Assembly (NCBI RefSeq): GCF_019218635.1
Contig: NZ_JAHUZB010000004.1
Span: 1 to 64,000 of the forward strand
Direction of reading: 5' to 3'
Source of the DNA: Enterococcus alishanensis
Lineage (GTDB): Bacteria; Bacillota; Bacilli; Lactobacillales; Enterococcaceae
DNA: 64,000 nucleotides
Of the stretch, positions 11,501 to 20,190 are shown piece by piece. The notes beneath the pieces are model-generated. The model was not told where the DNA came from. It worked only from the letters and a program-made list of their open reading frames with translations, and did not search any database. A program made the translations under genes and the position numbers. Every line of letters begins with the position of its first letter. Positions within the stretch are counted from its first letter, which is position 1.

Positions 11501-14206
11501 TGTTTTACCCGTATACGTTTTACTAGTTGCCTGTTCCGGATTATCCATACCAAGACCGTCAGATTTTGTAAAAGTGACGTTTACTTGTTGCATATCTGCA
11601 ACGACATAAATTTGAACTGTATCAGGAGTCACTGTATCTTCGGGTACAACCGTACTAGTTGGTTGGGTAAATGTTTGTCTACTTGAATTTATTAACTCAT
11701 CACCAGTTGCATAGTGAGTACCGTTTGGTAAGTTGGTTTGACCACCTGATTCAAATGGTGATTTCGTATAATAATCATTTGTCCAATCAATCGTATTTCC
11801 GTAATTGGCTGGAAGCAAGTTTGTACATGAAGCTTCTAATGAAGGTGTAACATAATCACTTTGTATAACAGCACCAGATTCAACATCAACATATTCATAA
11901 TGAATATTTGGATTTGGTTTACCATACAGATAAATATTGTAAGTGTATTCTTCATTCTCCATTGGAACAATTGCTACACCAGCTTGTCCATTATCACCAT
12001 CATCTTCCGTACTTGTTGGGTCGCCACCATCTTGGTTAGCACCGGTTGGTATTTGACTTCCAAGTGCCCACATGTAGTTTTCAGGAATTTGGTTCACATA
12101 CTCTTCAGTTCTTAGTTGAATAAACTGACCAATATAATTATTTTCTGGTGTAATCGGTACATCGACTGTTTGAGCTGTTGAGCCATCTGATAAAATATAG
12201 TTGACTTTTATTGCACCTGGGTCAATTGCATTAGTTAAAATTTCTCTGGTCTTATTAGTAATTACATTCGAATAGTTTATAGAATTCCCATCAGCATACG
12301 TCAGCGTTGAATATTGTCCACCATAATACGACAAAGTAACGAATTTATCTCTAGCTGTACCTTCTGGAAGATTTCCTGAATAATTACTCTCCCATGAGTT
12401 TATGGAAGAATTATTCATCCTAAACTCACTGCTTCTACCGTTACCTGACCCTCCAACATAAAAAGCTTGCCCCTCTGCAGGAGCTCCTGAACCGTTTAAC
12501 CTAGCAATATGAAGAGATTTCGGAGAAATAAAGTTTAATAGTGAACCACCTTCAAGTCGGACAACGTTATTAGAATTCCATTGTTCGAGATTTAAAGTTG
12601 TATTTGCATTGAAAACAACCGTACTTCCTTTTGTAAGGTAAAAAGCGTAAATACCAGTAGTTCTTGAGGCTGTCATGTTAAGATTTTGACCAAAAGTAAT
12701 AGTTCTTCTTCCTGTATACCAATAAGTATCATCAATCAATCGTCTAAATCCGTCTTGATTCCAAGTTACATCATCCCCCACGTCCCATCTACCGTAATCG
12801 GAGAATACTGCAGGATAATCATTAGCTGTTACATTAGGATTTTCATTAAAGTCTAGCGTTGCACCATCTCCAACCGTAAAATAGCGATCAGCATGGGACC
12901 AACCTGGAATGCTTATATCATAAAAGTAAACAGCTGAATATTGACTATAGGCGGGTGTATTAGGCCTTGCTGTTTTTATGTTAGTATTATTGGCAATCGA
13001 TAGACTACCAACCTGTACAAATTCATGATCAGTCTCTGCATAAATATTACCAGATAGATATACGTCACCTCCAACGTTATTAACAAGACGTGGAGATACT
13101 GCAGTTTGAGCATATACACCGTTAGTGTTAGGATCCGTTCTCGGTGTTAAATTAACATTATTAACATTAACTGTAACACCAGTCCTATAGTCATTTACAT
13201 CTATTAATGCTCTATTATATCCTGCATAACTTGAAATTCTAGAGTCCGCACTATCCCCCTGTTGTACGTTCAAATCCGTAATGGTGACCTGAACAGTATT
13301 TCTTGCCATTTGAGCAGTCTTAGTCATTGCAAATTTAGATTGCCATAAATTAACATTATGACCGTTCCCATTAACAATAACATCCGTTCCTGCTGTACTA
13401 ACATTCCTCAACATACTAGTACTGACTGCTGAAGTAGGTGCATCAAAATCTTGTGTAATATCAATAAATTTAACAGTAGTATCTTGCCACGCAGACTGAA
13501 GTTCTTGCCACGTTGTAACTGTCCTTAAGGTTCCTGCAGCTTCCGCATCAGCATGATAAGTATCAATATTAGCAATTGTATCCGGAACATCTACTGTTAT
13601 AGATGTTGGTTTAGGAACAGGTGTAGGATCAGCAATTTCATTATCAAAATCTGTTCTCCCGTTTTCAACTCCTCCATCTGCATCACTTGCAACAGTTCCA
13701 AATTCAGCTAGAGCATAAGCTGAACGTGACGTAAAGTTCGTGACTAAATTGTTCTTTGCGGAGTATTCCGCTGCGGCTTCGATTAGATCGGTACTTGGTG
13801 TCAATCCATCTTTTAATCCGATGTTTAATTCATTGGTGTCTGAATTATGATCGACTTGTGCATCTTGGCTAGCTGCCGCTTCATTTAATTTCTGGTCAGT
13901 GCCTAATGCATCAGATATTGCCGGTTTTGTTGCTGAAGAATCTTCCGCTGTTGTATTATTTTCAGCTGCGGGTATGGTAGTCCTCTCTTGATTGGCTAAG
14001 AGGTCACTGGTATCCGCTTCTTTACCAGCATCGGCTTGTGTGTTATCAGGAACACCATACGATTGCGAAGCAAAGGCATTAATCCCTAATACACCACCAA
14101 CAGCCGTAATCATGGCATACATCCAATGTTTGCCACTTTTGTACATCTTGTAGTGCTCTTTTTTGTTAGATTCTAACAGCTTTTTTAAATTATTTTTACG
14201 GCTCAT
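2558..14206 (-). CDS. giant serine-rich repeat adhesin, LPXTG-anchored
   Basis: Cell-wall adhesin of 3882 residues, the expected cargo of the accessory Sec system encoded at 16.5-30.5 kb. The N-terminus carries the KxYKxGKxW signature (KMYKSGKHW, about residues 20-28) and a hydrophobic stretch, the long signal peptide typical of SecA2/SecY2 substrates. Residues about 205-1060 form a non-repetitive binding region: a pectate-lyase-like part opening at TWQELQSAW (about 235), then MucBP-like beta segments ([10 protein letters not shown], about 765). Residues about 1069-3808 are the Ser-rich repeat, mostly 22-residue units built on [17 protein letters not shown] plus DEE, with 18-residue variants. 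It ends with LPTTG (3811-3815), then LPQTG (3843-3847), a hydrophobic segment and KKKKEDD. No short first Ser-rich region precedes the binding region, unlike GspB or Fap1. ATG start with AAAGGGG about 14 bases upstream. The Ser-rich repeat is presumably O-glycosylated by the nearby Gtf enzymes. Confidence 0.95.
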   Translation of the reverse strand: MSRKNNLKKLLESNKKEHYKMYKSGKHWMYAMITAVGGVLGINAFASQSYGVPDNTQADAGKEADTSDLLANQERTTIPAAENNTTAEDSSATKPAISDALGTDQKLNEAAASQDAQVDHNSDTNELNIGLKDGLTPSTDLIEAAAEYSAKNNLVTNFTSRSAYALAEFGTVASDADGGVENGRTDFDNEIADPTPVPKPTSITVDVPDTIANIDTYHADAEAAGTLRTVTTWQELQSAWQDTTVKFIDITQDFDAPTSAVSTSMLRNVSTAGTDVIVNGNGHNVNLWQSKFAMTKTAQMARNTVQVTITDLNVQQGDSADSRISSYAGYNRALIDVNDYRTGVTVNVNNVNLTPRTDPNTNGVYAQTAVSPRLVNNVGGDVYLSGNIYAETDHEFVQVGSLSIANNTNIKTARPNTPAYSQYSAVYFYDISIPGWSHADRYFTVGDGATLDFNENPNVTANDYPAVFSDYGRWDVGDDVTWNQDGFRRLIDDTYWYTGRRTITFGQNLNMTASRTTGIYAFYLTKGSTVVFNANTTLNLEQWNSNNVVRLEGGSLLNFISPKSLHIARLNGSGAPAEGQAFYVGGSGNGRSSEFRMNNSSINSWESNYSGNLPEGTARDKFVTLSYYGGQYSTLTYADGNSINYSNVITNKTREILTNAIDPGAIKVNYILSDGSTAQTVDVPITPENNYIGQFIQLRTEEYVNQIPENYMWALGSQIPTGANQDGGDPTSTEDDGDNGQAGVAIVPMENEEYTYNIYLYGKPNPNIHYEYVDVESGAVIQSDYVTPSLEASCTNLLPANYGNTIDWTNDYYTKSPFESGGQTNLPNGTHYATGDELINSSRQTFTQPTSTVVPEDTVTPDTVQIYVVADMQQVNVTFTKSDGLGMDNPEQATSKTYTGKTGQQISLEDLVGADIIEPGYHIDPAAEAFVYDNTPNGASATQDGTPQNITVELIPDYQIAGITSTNEPLHNPGDDTELYGPIPNNIGEDAGFSVAGRSNENIVLPKTDADLERYGFIYTVKGPNDTDYNTLAEALAANSTFDTTSNGVQQQDATPQIFEVTYAEEPISASESASISESESVSESISLSDSELVSESKSLSDSEVESISKSIWESESAEVSDSELQESMSLSMSEEISDSISDSISDSEEISDSFSLSESISSSFENSESISASKSLEESISDSESEYEESISISESLIISNSISDSLIDDSVSISASTSDSLIDDSLSFSASSSDSLIDDSLSISASSSDSLIDDSLSISTSVSMSNSDSELEESLSASESISTSYSDSEVSESYSTSRSVSTSESIEESESLSIVVSESESRSRSVSASVSQSISISRSDSNEISESKSVEESLSYSTSNSISASNSESDFNSRSVSASISDVVSDSLSDEQSLSRSISASLSDSTSDSVSDEESLSRSISASLSDSTSDSLSDEESLSRSISASLSDSNSDSVSDEESLSRSISASLSDSTSDSVSDEESLSRSISASLSDSNSDSVSDEESLSRSVSDSNSDSVSDEESLSRSISASLSDSNSDSVSDETSLSRSISASLSDSTSDSLSDEESLSRSISASLSDSNSDSLSDEESLSRSISASLSDSNSDSLSVEESLSRSISDSNSDSLSDEISLSRSISASLSDSNSDSLSDEESLSRSISASLSDSNSDSLSVEESLSRSISDSNSDSLSDEISLSRSISASLSDSTSDSLSDEESLSRSISTSVSDSNSDSLSDEESLSRSISASLSDSNSDSLSVEESLSRSISDSNSDSLSDEISLSRSISASLSDSNSDSLSDEESLSRSISASLSDSTSDSVSDEESLSRSISDSNSDSLSVEESLSRSISDSNSDSLSDEISLSRSISASLSDSTSDSLSDEESLSRSISTSVSDSNSDSLSDEESLSRSISDSNSDSISDEESLSRSISASLSDSNSDSLSDEESLSRSISASLSDSNSDSVSDEESLSRSISTSLSDSNSDSLSDEESLSRSISASLSDSNSDSVSDEESLSRSISDSNSDSLSDEESLSRSISASLSDSNSDSVSDEESLSRSISTSISDSNSDSISAEESLSRSISDSNSDSLSDEESLSRSISASLSDSTSDSLSDEESLSRSISASLSDSNSDSVSDEESLSRSISASLSDSNSDSVSDEESLSRSISASLSDSNSDSLSDEESLSRSISSSLSDSNSDSISAEESLSRSISDSNSDSLSDEESLSRSISASLSDSNSDSVSDEESLSRSISASLSDSNSDSVSDEESLSRSISASLSDSNSDSVSDEESLSRSISSSLSDSNSDSVSDEESLSRSISASLSDSNSDSVSVEESLSRSISDSNSDSLSDEISLSRSISASLSDSNSDSVSDEESLSRSISASLSDSNSDSVSDEESLSRSISDSNSDSLSVEESLSRSISDSNSDSLSDEISLSRSISASLSDSNSDSVSDEESLSRSISDSNSDSLSVEESLSRSISDSNSDSLSDEISLSRSISASLSDSNSDSVSDEESLSRSISDSNSDSLSVEESLSRSISDSNSDSLSDEISLSRSISASLSDSNSDSVSDEESLSRSISTSLSDSNSDSVSDEESLSRSVSASLSDSTSDSLSDEESLSRSISDSNSDSLSDEVSLSRSISASLSDSNSDSVSDEESLSRSISTSISDSNSISLSAEESLSRSVSDSISNSISDYESLSRSISASISDSNSDSVSDYESLSRSISASISDSNSDSLSDQESLSRSISASISNSNSTSVSDYESLSRSVSDSISNSISDYESLSRSISASISDSNSDSTSDYESLSRSISASISDSNSDSLSDRESLSRSISASVSESNSDSLSDQESLSRSISASISDSNSTSVSDYESLSRSVSDSISNSISDYESLSRSISASISDSNSDSTSDYESLSRSISASISDSNSDSLSDRESLSRSISASVSESNSDSLSDQESLSRSISASISDSNSTSVSDYESLSRSVSDSISNSISDYESLSRSISTSISDSNSDSTSDYESLSRSISASVSDSNSDSLSDRESLSRSISASVSESNSDSLSDQESLSRSISASISDSNSTSVSDYESLSRSVSDSISNSISDYESLSRSISTSISDSNSDSTSDYESLSRSISASVSDSNSDSLSDRESLSRSISASVSESNSDSLSDQESLSRSISASISDSNSTSVSDYESLSRSVSDSISNSISDYESLSRSISTSISDSNSDSTSDYESLSRSISASVSDSNSDSLSDRESLSRSVSASVSDSMDSLSRSVSASVSDSISNYESLSRSISTSISDSNSDSLSDQESLSRSISMSISDSLSDQTSLSRSISASISDSNSDSLSDYQSLSRSISASVSDSNSNSVSDYESLSRSVSASVSDSMDSLSRSISDSISDSISDYESLSRSISASISDSNSDSVSDYQSLSRSISMSISDSLSDQSSLSRSISASISDSNSDSLSDYESLSRSISASISDSNSDSISDHESLSRSVSASVSDSMDSLSRSISASVSDSISNYESLSRSISASISDSNSDSLSDYESLSRSISTSISDSNSDSISDQESLSRSVSASVSDSMDSLSRSISASVSDSISNYESLSRSISTSVSDSLSDQSSLSRSISTSISDSHSDSVSDYESLSRSISASISNSNSDSISNYESLSRSISASVSDSVSDQLSLSRSISTSISDSNSDSISDYESLSRSISASISNSNSNSLSDLESLSRSISGSISNSLSETESLSRSISASISNSLSNAESLSQSDSTSVSESRFINESLSNSTSASISESISASNSDSALAASISNSLSESISNSGSTTQSQSTSGSRSSLLPTTGNRSNGTGGSGGTTAAGNTSTAASSKGTLPQTGEAQNAQLAMLGGFIAVGSVLLALAKKKKEDDSVTD
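4681..5961 (-). repeat. 318-bp higher-order tandem repeat inside the Ser-rich region
   Basis: The anchor GGCTTAGTGATTCGTAATC (plus strand) starts at 4681, 4999, 5317, 5635 and 5953, exactly 318 bp apart each time. Each period equals 106 codons, that is four 22-residue units plus one 18-residue unit. The first two periods share variants (CAGAAACACTTGTCG) and the next share others (CGGAAACACTTGTTG), as expected from stepwise recent duplication. Confidence 0.9.
6597..7095 (-). repeat. 174-bp higher-order tandem repeat, three copies
   Basis: GATATTTCATCTGACAAAC occurs at 6597, 6771 and 6945, exactly 174 bp (58 codons: one 22-residue unit plus two 18-residue units) apart, and the intervening sequence is almost identical. 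It is a second, independent amplification within the Ser-rich tract. Confidence 0.85.
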
Positions 14207-14248
14207 ATATCTCTTATTATCCCCTTTCTTTTGATTAACGTTTTTTTA

Positions 14249-14275
14249 CTATTTCTTTACTAAATTAAGAAATAG
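14249..14275 (-). promoter_or_regulatory. hairpin in the adhesin 5' leader
   Basis: CTATTTCTT (14249-14257) pairs perfectly with AAGAAATAG (14267-14275) across a 9-base loop, about 25 bases upstream of the adhesin ribosome binding site. No T-tract follows on the minus strand, so it is not a terminator. A role in stabilising the 11.6-kb message is possible but is inference. Confidence 0.5.
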
Positions 14276-14394
14276 CAGTCATCGTCATTTATAATTTTCT
14301 CATAAAATTTTATATTTTGTTATATTTGTGCCGAAAATGGGACAAATTATTTATAAACAATTATTTTAAATAATAAAAATGATAAAAACGCTAA

Positions 14395-14438
14395 AAAACA
14401 GTGTTTACAGACTTTAATATGTCGATAAACACTGTTTT
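14395..14438. promoter_or_regulatory. terminator-like hairpin in the adhesin upstream region
   Basis: AAAACAGTGTTTA (14395-14407) and TAAACACTGTTTT (14426-14438) form a perfect 13-bp stem. The 18-base loop contains an extra GAC/GTC pairing. On the minus strand it runs into TTTTTTAGCGTTTTT, so it looks like an intrinsic terminator read towards the adhesin gene, yet no minus-strand gene lies upstream. It could be a leader attenuator, a terminator for antisense transcription, or a protein-binding inverted repeat. Confidence 0.55.
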
Positions 14439-14756
14439 ACATTTATTTTATTAGTTATATTGATAATTTTTTTCAACTTACAGGGTTTTTTATTTTAATT
14501 TCATCGGAATTATTAACAATAATCCAATTTTTATTTTTAAAAATATAAAAAACAAATGAAATTATTTCATTTTTTATTAAAAAATGTTTTCTGACTGTCA
14601 AAATTTATCGAAATTGATATGTTAAATGGATTAGATATCTTTTTAGTTTGCAATAGCTGACGTTAGCAGACAATTACGTCCCAAAAATGAGACCTTTTAT
14701 TTATAAATTTGATTCTCATGATATCCTTTTCTCATAACTAAGAAAGGGGTTTCACT

Positions 14757-15725
14757 ATGAAAAAATTTACTAAGTTGTTTGTCGTTCTGTCTCTCCTGTC
14801 TACTGTGCTGTTAATTGGAAGTTCTTCATTTGCTGATAATGAAACTGTGCAAGCTACAGAATCAACCTTAGATATTAATCAATCGGTAAGCACTGACCCT
14901 AGAATTAAGAATGTTAAACCTGCCTACTATCCTGCAAGTCATAAAGGACCAACTTACCCTCACTATTTTGATTATGCGTATACTCAACCAGATGGAGATA
15001 ACGTCTTCGCATACACTTTAGATAATGAACCTTTATATATAAATGGTTGGGACGGTAGTTACGGTAACGTTGATTGGGAAACGCAAGGAACATATATCAC
15101 CAAATTCACACTTGCTCAAAAACAAGAGGATGGTTATTTAGACCCTGAAACTAACATTGAAACAGAATTTCCAATAATAATAATGGATAATTCAATTCCT
15201 ATAAAACCAATAAAATTTAGCGCATTCAAAGAAACCCCTGAATATTCAGAACTTATGGACACAGTATTCGGAACTGATCACATTTATGGAACTGATAATT
15301 ATGGTTTCCCATATAGAGTATCTAGTTTCAATTATTATTCTTTCGATGTAACAAATCCTGGCATATATAAAGCAGAACTTTACCTTATGAGCGATAGAAA
15401 TAGAACACCTGGTGAACCTCCTAGTGATGCATGGCCTATTACTCATGTAATAGAGGTTCCAGTAATAGTTGAAAAATCCAATGATATTCAATTGTCAATA
15501 TCTCCAGAAACTTTTAATTTACAAATTGGTAAAACAAAAATCCTAAAAACTACAATTACACCTGAGCCATCAGAAACTCCAAAAATTACTTGGTCTAGCT
15601 CTGATGAATCAATAGCCAGAGTGTTCAGTAATGGTAAAGTTCAAGGGGTTTCCGCTGGTACTGCAACAATCACTGCTACAACTGAAGATGGTCTTTCTGC
15701 AACGTCAACAGTTACAGTTGAATAA
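14757..15725 (+). CDS. secreted protein with C-terminal bacterial Ig-like (BIG2) domain
   Basis: Secreted protein of 322 residues with a clear signal peptide (MKKFTKLFVVLSLLSTVLLI; likely cleavage after SSFA, residue 26). The middle part (about 30-245) is rich in Tyr, Asp and Pro and I do not recognise it. Residues about 247-322 match the BIG2 pattern: ISPETFNLQIGKTK, then ITWSSSDESIARV, then GKVQGVSAGTATITAT. No LPXTG, membrane tail or other anchor is seen, so it is probably released or held by the Ig-like domain. ATG start with GAAAGGGG upstream. It is divergent from the giant adhesin and shares its upstream region, so co-regulation is possible. The exact role is unknown. Confidence 0.85.
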   Translation: MKKFTKLFVVLSLLSTVLLIGSSSFADNETVQATESTLDINQSVSTDPRIKNVKPAYYPASHKGPTYPHYFDYAYTQPDGDNVFAYTLDNEPLYINGWDGSYGNVDWETQGTYITKFTLAQKQEDGYLDPETNIETEFPIIIMDNSIPIKPIKFSAFKETPEYSELMDTVFGTDHIYGTDNYGFPYRVSSFNYYSFDVTNPGIYKAELYLMSDRNRTPGEPPSDAWPITHVIEVPVIVEKSNDIQLSISPETFNLQIGKTKILKTTITPEPSETPKITWSSSDESIARVFSNGKVQGVSAGTATITATTEDGLSATSTVTVE

Positions 15726-15735
15726 TTAATACTTC

Positions 15736-15768
15736 CCCTCACTAATCAAGGTGAGGGATTTTATTTTC
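15736..15768 (+). terminator. rho-independent terminator after the Ig-like protein gene
   Basis: CCCTCAC (15736-15742) pairs with GTGAGGG (15751-15757) across an 8-base loop, followed by ATTTTATTTT, starting 10 bases after the stop codon. Confidence 0.85.
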
Positions 15769-15799
15769 CATAAAAGGCTGAGTTACTTAAATTTTCTTA

Positions 15800-15808
15800 T
15801 GATATAAT
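15800..15808 (+). promoter_or_regulatory. extended -10 promoter of the small membrane protein gene
   Basis: TGATATAAT (15800-15808) is a perfect extended -10 element about 22 bases upstream of the ATG at 15830. No convincing -35 is seen, which is common with a TGn extension. Confidence 0.6.
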
Positions 15809-15829
15809 TTATAAAAAAGGAGAATTGAA

Positions 15830-16369
15830 ATGCTTTTTCTAGTAGACATACTCTTTATTTCTTGTTTTTTCATTTTAGCTCACTTATATTCTGAAAGAGC
15901 AGATGAAAATCACTTCATCAAAATTAATAACAGTGAACTTTGGCTGCTTCGAATTTTCACAATAGTTTACTTAATTTCTATAAGTTCATCAGTTGGTTCA
16001 ATTATCAAAGTATTCATAAGTTTTCCCTTTCCAAATCTTGATTTTTCAAGCTTTGATTCATTAAGGTTCTATCAAATTATTATAGAGTTTTTACCATTTG
16101 TAATCTTATTTGGATTTATAATGATAATTAGTTTTATAATTGTTTATGTTGCTTATATGACATTTTTCGTTTGGTTTTATGCAAATAAAAAGCATCTTAA
16201 AATTAAACTTATGAGTAAAAAATTTATTATGTTCTGGTTAGCAATTTCTATTATGACTTTCGTTTTAATCTCTCCTTTCGAAGTAGTAAAATTAATAAGA
16301 GATATATTTACTATTTTAATAGCTGCATCGTTATTCAAAATAATTAATAAAAAAGACAAAAAAGTCTGA
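15830..16369 (+). CDS. small integral membrane protein, unknown function
   Basis: Protein of 179 residues with about four hydrophobic segments (roughly residues 1-18, 42-65, 88-115 and 128-165) and a Lys-rich C-terminus (KKDKKV). No family was recognised. The start is supported by AAGGAG seven bases upstream and by a perfect extended -10 element. It sits between the Ig-like protein gene and the 3' end of the glycosylation operon, which faces it. Its base composition is very AT-rich. A link to adhesin biology is only by position. Confidence 0.75.
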   Translation: MLFLVDILFISCFFILAHLYSERADENHFIKINNSELWLLRIFTIVYLISISSSVGSIIKVFISFPFPNLDFSSFDSLRFYQIIIEFLPFVILFGFIMIISFIIVYVAYMTFFVWFYANKKHLKIKLMSKKFIMFWLAISIMTFVLISPFEVVKLIRDIFTILIAASLFKIINKKDKKV

Positions 16370-16458
16370 ATGCTATTCTAAACATACATTTTTTCTTTTA
16401 TTTTGGTGATTGAGCTGAGTTTTCTGCTATCTTGGTGGTTAGCCGATTACTAAAATCA

Positions 16459-16500
16459 TCAAAAAAAAGACAAACACAAAAGACTATTTTACAGTCCTTC
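16459..16500 (-). terminator. probable terminator of the accessory Sec/glycosylation operon
   Basis: On the minus strand AGGACT and AGTCTT (16498-16480) form a short stem with wobble pairs around a 7-base loop, followed by TTTTGTGTTTGTC and then eight T residues. It lies about 32 bases after the glf stop. The stem is short, so this is moderate evidence. Confidence 0.5.
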
Positions 16501-16531
16501 ACATTCATCTTAATGAATAATTTTTTATATT

Positions 16532-17662
16532 TTACTCCTTCAAATGCTTCTCAACTGATGCCAGCGCACTGGCAATCACCTGATCCATATCATAATACTT
16601 GTATTCTCCTAGTCGTCCACCAAAAATAAATTGTGGGAATTCTTCTGCTAGTGAGCGATAGCGATTTACCATCTGAGTATTTTTTTCATCATTGACTGGA
16701 TAATAGGCTTCTTTTTCTGGTGTCCACTCGGTTGGATATTCTTTTGATAGAATCGATTTATTTTGATTCCCTTTTTTATCAAAATGACGCCATTCGATAC
16801 TGCGTGTAAAAGGTGTTTCAAAGTCGGTGTAATTAATCACCGCATTTCCTTGAACATTGTCACTTTCCACCAGTTCATTTTCAAAGCGAACAGAGCGATA
16901 TTCTAGATGTCCAAATTGATAATCAAAAAATTGATCAATCATGCCAGTAAAGATAATCTTAGGAAATTCCTTGATATATTCTTTTCGTTGATCGAAAAAG
17001 TCTGTGTTGATTTGTACATCAATATTTGGATGATCCAGCAAATTCTCAAATAATTCCGTATATCCATTTGCCGGTATTCCTTGATACTGATGATTAAAAT
17101 AATTATTATCAAAAGTGAAACGCACCGGCAATCTTTTAATAATCGATGGTGGAAGTTCAGTTGTTTTTCGGCCCCATTGCTTTTCGGTATAGCCTTTGAT
17201 GAGCTTTTGATAGATATCTTGACCGATTAAATGAATCGCCTGTTCTTCTAAATTTTGCGGTTCTTGCTTCAATTGACCAGCTTTTTGTTGTTGCTGAATT
17301 TTTAGTTTGGCTTCTGCTGGTGTTTTGACGCCCCACATTTGGTAAAAGGTATTCATATTGAAGGGCAAGTTGTACAGCTCGCCCCGATAGTTTGCCACTA
17401 CTTGATTGATATAGTTTTTAAAAGTCGTAAAACGATTAACATAATCCCATACTTTTTGATTATCAGTATGGAAAATGTGCGGCCCGTACTGATGAATTGT
17501 GATTCCTTCTTCAGAATAAGTATACATATTTCCAGCAATGTGGTCTCGTCGTTCGATTAACAGGACTTTTTTTCCTGTTTCAGCAGCTTCTCTTGCCCAG
17601 ATGCTACCAAAAAAGCCTGAACCAACGATGAGATAATCATAATCATGCTTATTCAAATTCAT
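16532..17662 (-). CDS. glf: UDP-galactopyranose mutase
   Basis: Cytoplasmic flavoenzyme converting UDP-galactopyranose to UDP-galactofuranose. About 376 residues from the chosen start, the usual length. It shows the N-terminal FAD-binding Rossmann motif (YLIVGSGFFGSIWAREAAETG, with E/R pairs in LIERRDHIAGN), the QYGPHIFHTD segment, the KGYTEKQWGR stretch, and the C-terminal EYKYYDMDQVI region. I take the ATG at 17662, because GAGG lies nine bases upstream; the in-frame ATG at 17677 has no site. The gene overlaps the coiled-coil gene by 14 bases and is the last gene of the accessory Sec operon. That position suggests the adhesin glycan, or a companion surface glycan, contains galactofuranose; this is inference. 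Confidence 0.93.
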   Translation of the reverse strand: MNLNKHDYDYLIVGSGFFGSIWAREAAETGKKVLLIERRDHIAGNMYTYSEEGITIHQYGPHIFHTDNQKVWDYVNRFTTFKNYINQVVANYRGELYNLPFNMNTFYQMWGVKTPAEAKLKIQQQQKAGQLKQEPQNLEEQAIHLIGQDIYQKLIKGYTEKQWGRKTTELPPSIIKRLPVRFTFDNNYFNHQYQGIPANGYTELFENLLDHPNIDVQINTDFFDQRKEYIKEFPKIIFTGMIDQFFDYQFGHLEYRSVRFENELVESDNVQGNAVINYTDFETPFTRSIEWRHFDKKGNQNKSILSKEYPTEWTPEKEAYYPVNDEKNTQMVNRYRSLAEEFPQFIFGGRLGEYKYYDMDQVIASALASVEKHLKE

Positions 17663-18173
17663 TATCTTTTTCCTCATCTTCCAAATGATCTTCTGAACCT
17701 GATTTTGATCTTTTTAATTTAAAGGATTTTGGTGATTTTTCAGCACGTTCTTTTATAATTGCTCTTAATTCTTGTAGCGCTGTTTGTTCCTCCAGAATTT
17801 TAGCTTGTCGTGCTTCTTCTGCCAATTTCGCAGCTTCAACTTTTTTATCACGAGCCAATTGAAAATAATTTTTTGAGATAGCTTGGATATCATGTCTTTG
17901 ATTCGACAAACGTTCCTCTGTTTCAGCTAATTCTGTTTTACTCATTTTTTTAACAATCATTAATAACTCGGTATTAGCTGCAGTTTCTTCTGTGTCGATT
18001 AAAACCGGTGCGCCTTTTTTTAAAGCCTCCAAGCGTTGCTCAATTTTTTCTAGTCGCAGTGTTAATGGGCGGATGGATAGTGACGGATTGTCTCTTTTTT
18101 CTTTCTGATCTATTTGATCTTGGGCAATCATTTTTTCTTTTTTACGTTTTTTTTTAGCTATTCTATTTTTCAT
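17649..18173 (-). CDS. charged coiled-coil protein of the glycosylation operon
   Basis: Protein of 174 residues, not recognised. It opens with a very basic stretch (KNRIAKKKRKKEK), then shows heptad-like Leu/Ala/Glu patterns over about residues 38-50 and 75-145 that predict coiled coil (LRLEKIEQRLEAL; EAAKLAEEARQAKILEEQ), and ends in an acidic tail (EDHLEDEEKDNEFE). There is no signal peptide or membrane segment, so it is probably cytoplasmic. Its ATG lies within the last codons of the upstream transferase gene (11-base overlap) and its stop lies within glf, so it is translated as part of the operon. A scaffold or adaptor for the glycosyltransferases is possible, but nothing in the sequence proves it. 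Confidence 0.75.
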   Translation of the reverse strand: MKNRIAKKKRKKEKMIAQDQIDQKEKRDNPSLSIRPLTLRLEKIEQRLEALKKGAPVLIDTEETAANTELLMIVKKMSKTELAETEERLSNQRHDIQAISKNYFQLARDKKVEAAKLAEEARQAKILEEQTALQELRAIIKERAEKSPKSFKLKRSKSGSEDHLEDEEKDNEFE

Positions 18174-19197
18174 TATCTTCGATCACTTCTTTTGGTTCAG
18201 GAAATAGAATATAATTTTCAAATTGATTGATGGCATTTTTTGTGAACATGCCTTCTCTCAAAACTTTACTGAATTTAATCACTCTATTTTTTACAGAGAT
18301 TAGCTCTTGTGCATCGATCGAAACCATCAAGTCATCGATTTCATCTAAAGCAGATATCGTGTAGCCTAGCCCGTATTTTTTTACCATGATTGCTGCAGCA
18401 GATTCTTCCCAAACAATCACTGGCATACCTAAAGACAAATATAGTGAAATTTTGTGAGGCGCGTTGTATTTAGTATAGCGACCGTAAAAACCACCATCTG
18501 GAATGTCTTCATCCCAAGCCAAACCAAAACCATCATTTGGCAACATGCGTAACAATTCGTCTTGCAAAAATTCACCTTGGTAATCGATCTGCTCACTTAG
18601 TTCAACTTTTCCTTTGCGTCCATAAACAATCATTTTTGTCTTAGCATCCCATTCTCTTAAGAATAAAGATTTTTGTACATTTCCAGCAAAAACAATTTTT
18701 TTATTTAAGGTATTTACAGGTTTTCCTACTAAATCTGGGACTAAGTAATCAAACAATTCTTTGTGAATCATTTTAGTGGTCACACCAAATGCTCTTAATT
18801 CATCTTCCATTCGTTGGTTATGAACAATTAAAACATCCGCCATATTGAAAAGTTTTTTCTCATCGTTGTAGCTAGATCCGCGGATGAGTTCTGAATCGTG
18901 AACTAAAATAGCGACATGCATTCTTCTCATCTTCATCCGGTTAATAAAAGTTTCTTCAAAAAGACCACCGTTGTAATTAGGGTATTGATAAATCAGTAAA
19001 TCACCCGGTTTGGCTGCCGCAGTAATACCGTCAATTCTTGACTTTAGTGCATCCAGCGTTTCATTGGGATCTTGGTAGCGGTAAATATACAGCGGATCAT
19101 AACCAACCGATCTACCAATCTCACCGATATCTCCTCTTGATTTTGAGACAGCATCCACTGACGCTCCCTCAATGATGTGGGTTAACCATTTTTTCAA
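18163..19197 (-). CDS. Gtf3-like / galactofuranosyltransferase-like glycosyltransferase
   Basis: Protein of 344 residues resembling the Gtf3 (nucleotide-sugar synthetase-like) enzymes of Ser-rich adhesin loci and related galactofuranosyltransferases. Supporting segments are RIDGITAAAKPGDLLIYQYP near residue 60, HVAILVHDSELIRG near 93, GFGLAWDEDIPDGGFYGRY near 225 and NAPHKISLYLSLGMPVIVWEESAA near 250, a GT-B-like donor-binding end. In streptococci Gtf3 adds the second sugar (glucose) to GlcNAc on the adhesin. Here the glf gene two positions downstream makes UDP-galactofuranose a plausible donor, which is inference. The start codon is TTG (19197-19195) behind GAGGAGGAG, overlapping the end of the regulator gene by 29 bases. 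A second member of this family lies at 39410-40456. Confidence 0.85.
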   Translation of the reverse strand: MKKWLTHIIEGASVDAVSKSRGDIGEIGRSVGYDPLYIYRYQDPNETLDALKSRIDGITAAAKPGDLLIYQYPNYNGGLFEETFINRMKMRRMHVAILVHDSELIRGSSYNDEKKLFNMADVLIVHNQRMEDELRAFGVTTKMIHKELFDYLVPDLVGKPVNTLNKKIVFAGNVQKSLFLREWDAKTKMIVYGRKGKVELSEQIDYQGEFLQDELLRMLPNDGFGLAWDEDIPDGGFYGRYTKYNAPHKISLYLSLGMPVIVWEESAAAIMVKKYGLGYTISALDEIDDLMVSIDAQELISVKNRVIKFSKVLREGMFTKNAINQFENYILFPEPKEVIEDNEK

Positions 19198-20170
19198 AAA
19201 AATACTCCTCCTCTTTAATTAAATCGCCAAAAAAATCAGTTTCACATTTTGGTAGACACCAGCGACTTTCCTCAAAATTTTTCCTAAAAGTAGCGATGAA
19301 GGCTTCATCTCGATGCTCTTCGTTTAAAAGATTGTCTAAGAATACTAAAATATTTTCGGTATATGAATCTAATCGATAATTATCCGCTAAAATTTCAATC
19401 GCTTTTATAATTAGCGGCTTTGCATTTTCTGGCGAGATAACTGAATAAAACATGGTGATATCTACGACGCAGCCAATCAAAATTGAGATACTTTCGTCAT
19501 TGTATTCACAAGCCAGCTTCCGTAAGGTTTCGTGTTCCAGCAACAGCATCTCTTTTTCCATCGAGCTTTCTGGTAAATCAAATTTTTGTTTGATTTTTAA
19601 AGTTCCTAAATAGAGTAAAATATCAAAGATAGTTAAGAAATCAATACTTAAAAAATAGCTCTCAATTTTTTCTAGTGAGACGGCTGCACTCTCTTCTTGC
19701 AAAGAATTTATTACTAAATCGGCATAGGTCAGCATCAGAAAATAAGGGGTATTATCATCACCGATTTTCCGATATTTCTCTAATTTATTTTTGATTTGAA
19801 TAAATTGTGCGAATTCAGCTTGCTCGTCTGACAATGAAGTATAAATTAACAATGTCAGTAGCTGGAGCTGTTCATCCGTTGATGAGACAACTAGTTGCAG
19901 CAGTTCAATGTCTGAGATATTCAAGACTTTCTTTAGTCCGATAATCATCTCCATCGGCAAATCAACCTGATATTGTAGCCAGCGATAGTAGCGAGATTTC
20001 GATAAATTAATCTTTTTTTCAAAAACCCTGACTGGAATCCCTTTTTTCTTACGAATGTTTTCTAATTCTTCACGTCTGAGATTGACAGCTACAACCGACA
20101 TTTGTGGTTCTTTTAGTCCGGGGTTTTTTTTGTTAATCATTCGGTTAATACTTAATAGATCTTTTTGCAT
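19169..20170 (-). CDS. HTH transcriptional regulator, Rgg-like layout
   Basis: Protein of about 333 residues from the chosen start. A helix-turn-helix of the XRE/Cro type fits residues about 35-75 (RVFEKKINLSKSRYYRWLQ, then LPMEMIIGLKKVLNIS). The remaining 250 residues are all-helical and Leu/Ile-rich, the arrangement of Rgg/GadR/MutR regulators whose C-terminal domain senses short peptides. I chose the ATG at 20170 because AAGGAGGG lies seven bases upstream; the open frame extends to 20257 without such a site. The gene sits between asp4 and the Gtf3-like gene on the same strand, so it is co-transcribed with the export and glycosylation genes. Feedback control of this operon or of the adhesin is inference. 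No candidate pheromone gene was found next to it. Confidence 0.75.
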   Translation of the reverse strand: MQKDLLSINRMINKKNPGLKEPQMSVVAVNLRREELENIRKKKGIPVRVFEKKINLSKSRYYRWLQYQVDLPMEMIIGLKKVLNISDIELLQLVVSSTDEQLQLLTLLIYTSLSDEQAEFAQFIQIKNKLEKYRKIGDDNTPYFLMLTYADLVINSLQEESAAVSLEKIESYFLSIDFLTIFDILLYLGTLKIKQKFDLPESSMEKEMLLLEHETLRKLACEYNDESISILIGCVVDITMFYSVISPENAKPLIIKAIEILADNYRLDSYTENILVFLDNLLNEEHRDEAFIATFRKNFEESRWCLPKCETDFFGDLIKEEEYFFEKMVNPHH

Positions 20171-20190
20171 AGCTGTTCCCTCCTTTTTAC

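Larger units (their letters stand above)
14207..14756. other. 550-bp AT-rich divergent regulatory region
   Basis: This gap separates the giant adhesin (minus) from the Ig-like protein gene (plus) and holds no gene I can support. It contains the hairpins at 14249-14275 and 14395-14438 and an imperfect direct repeat (14333-14357 and 14683-14707, 20 of 25 bases identical, both ending in TTATTTATAAA). Short arms GACGT/ACGTC (14659-14680) flank part of the second copy. I could not settle on promoter boxes for either gene. Confidence 0.6.

Noticed and set aside
16400-16456. Long imperfect stem (16400-16416 with 16441-16456) after the small membrane protein gene
   Set aside because: It pairs with several wobbles in plus-strand RNA but has a 24-base loop and no T-tract; not good enough to call a terminator.
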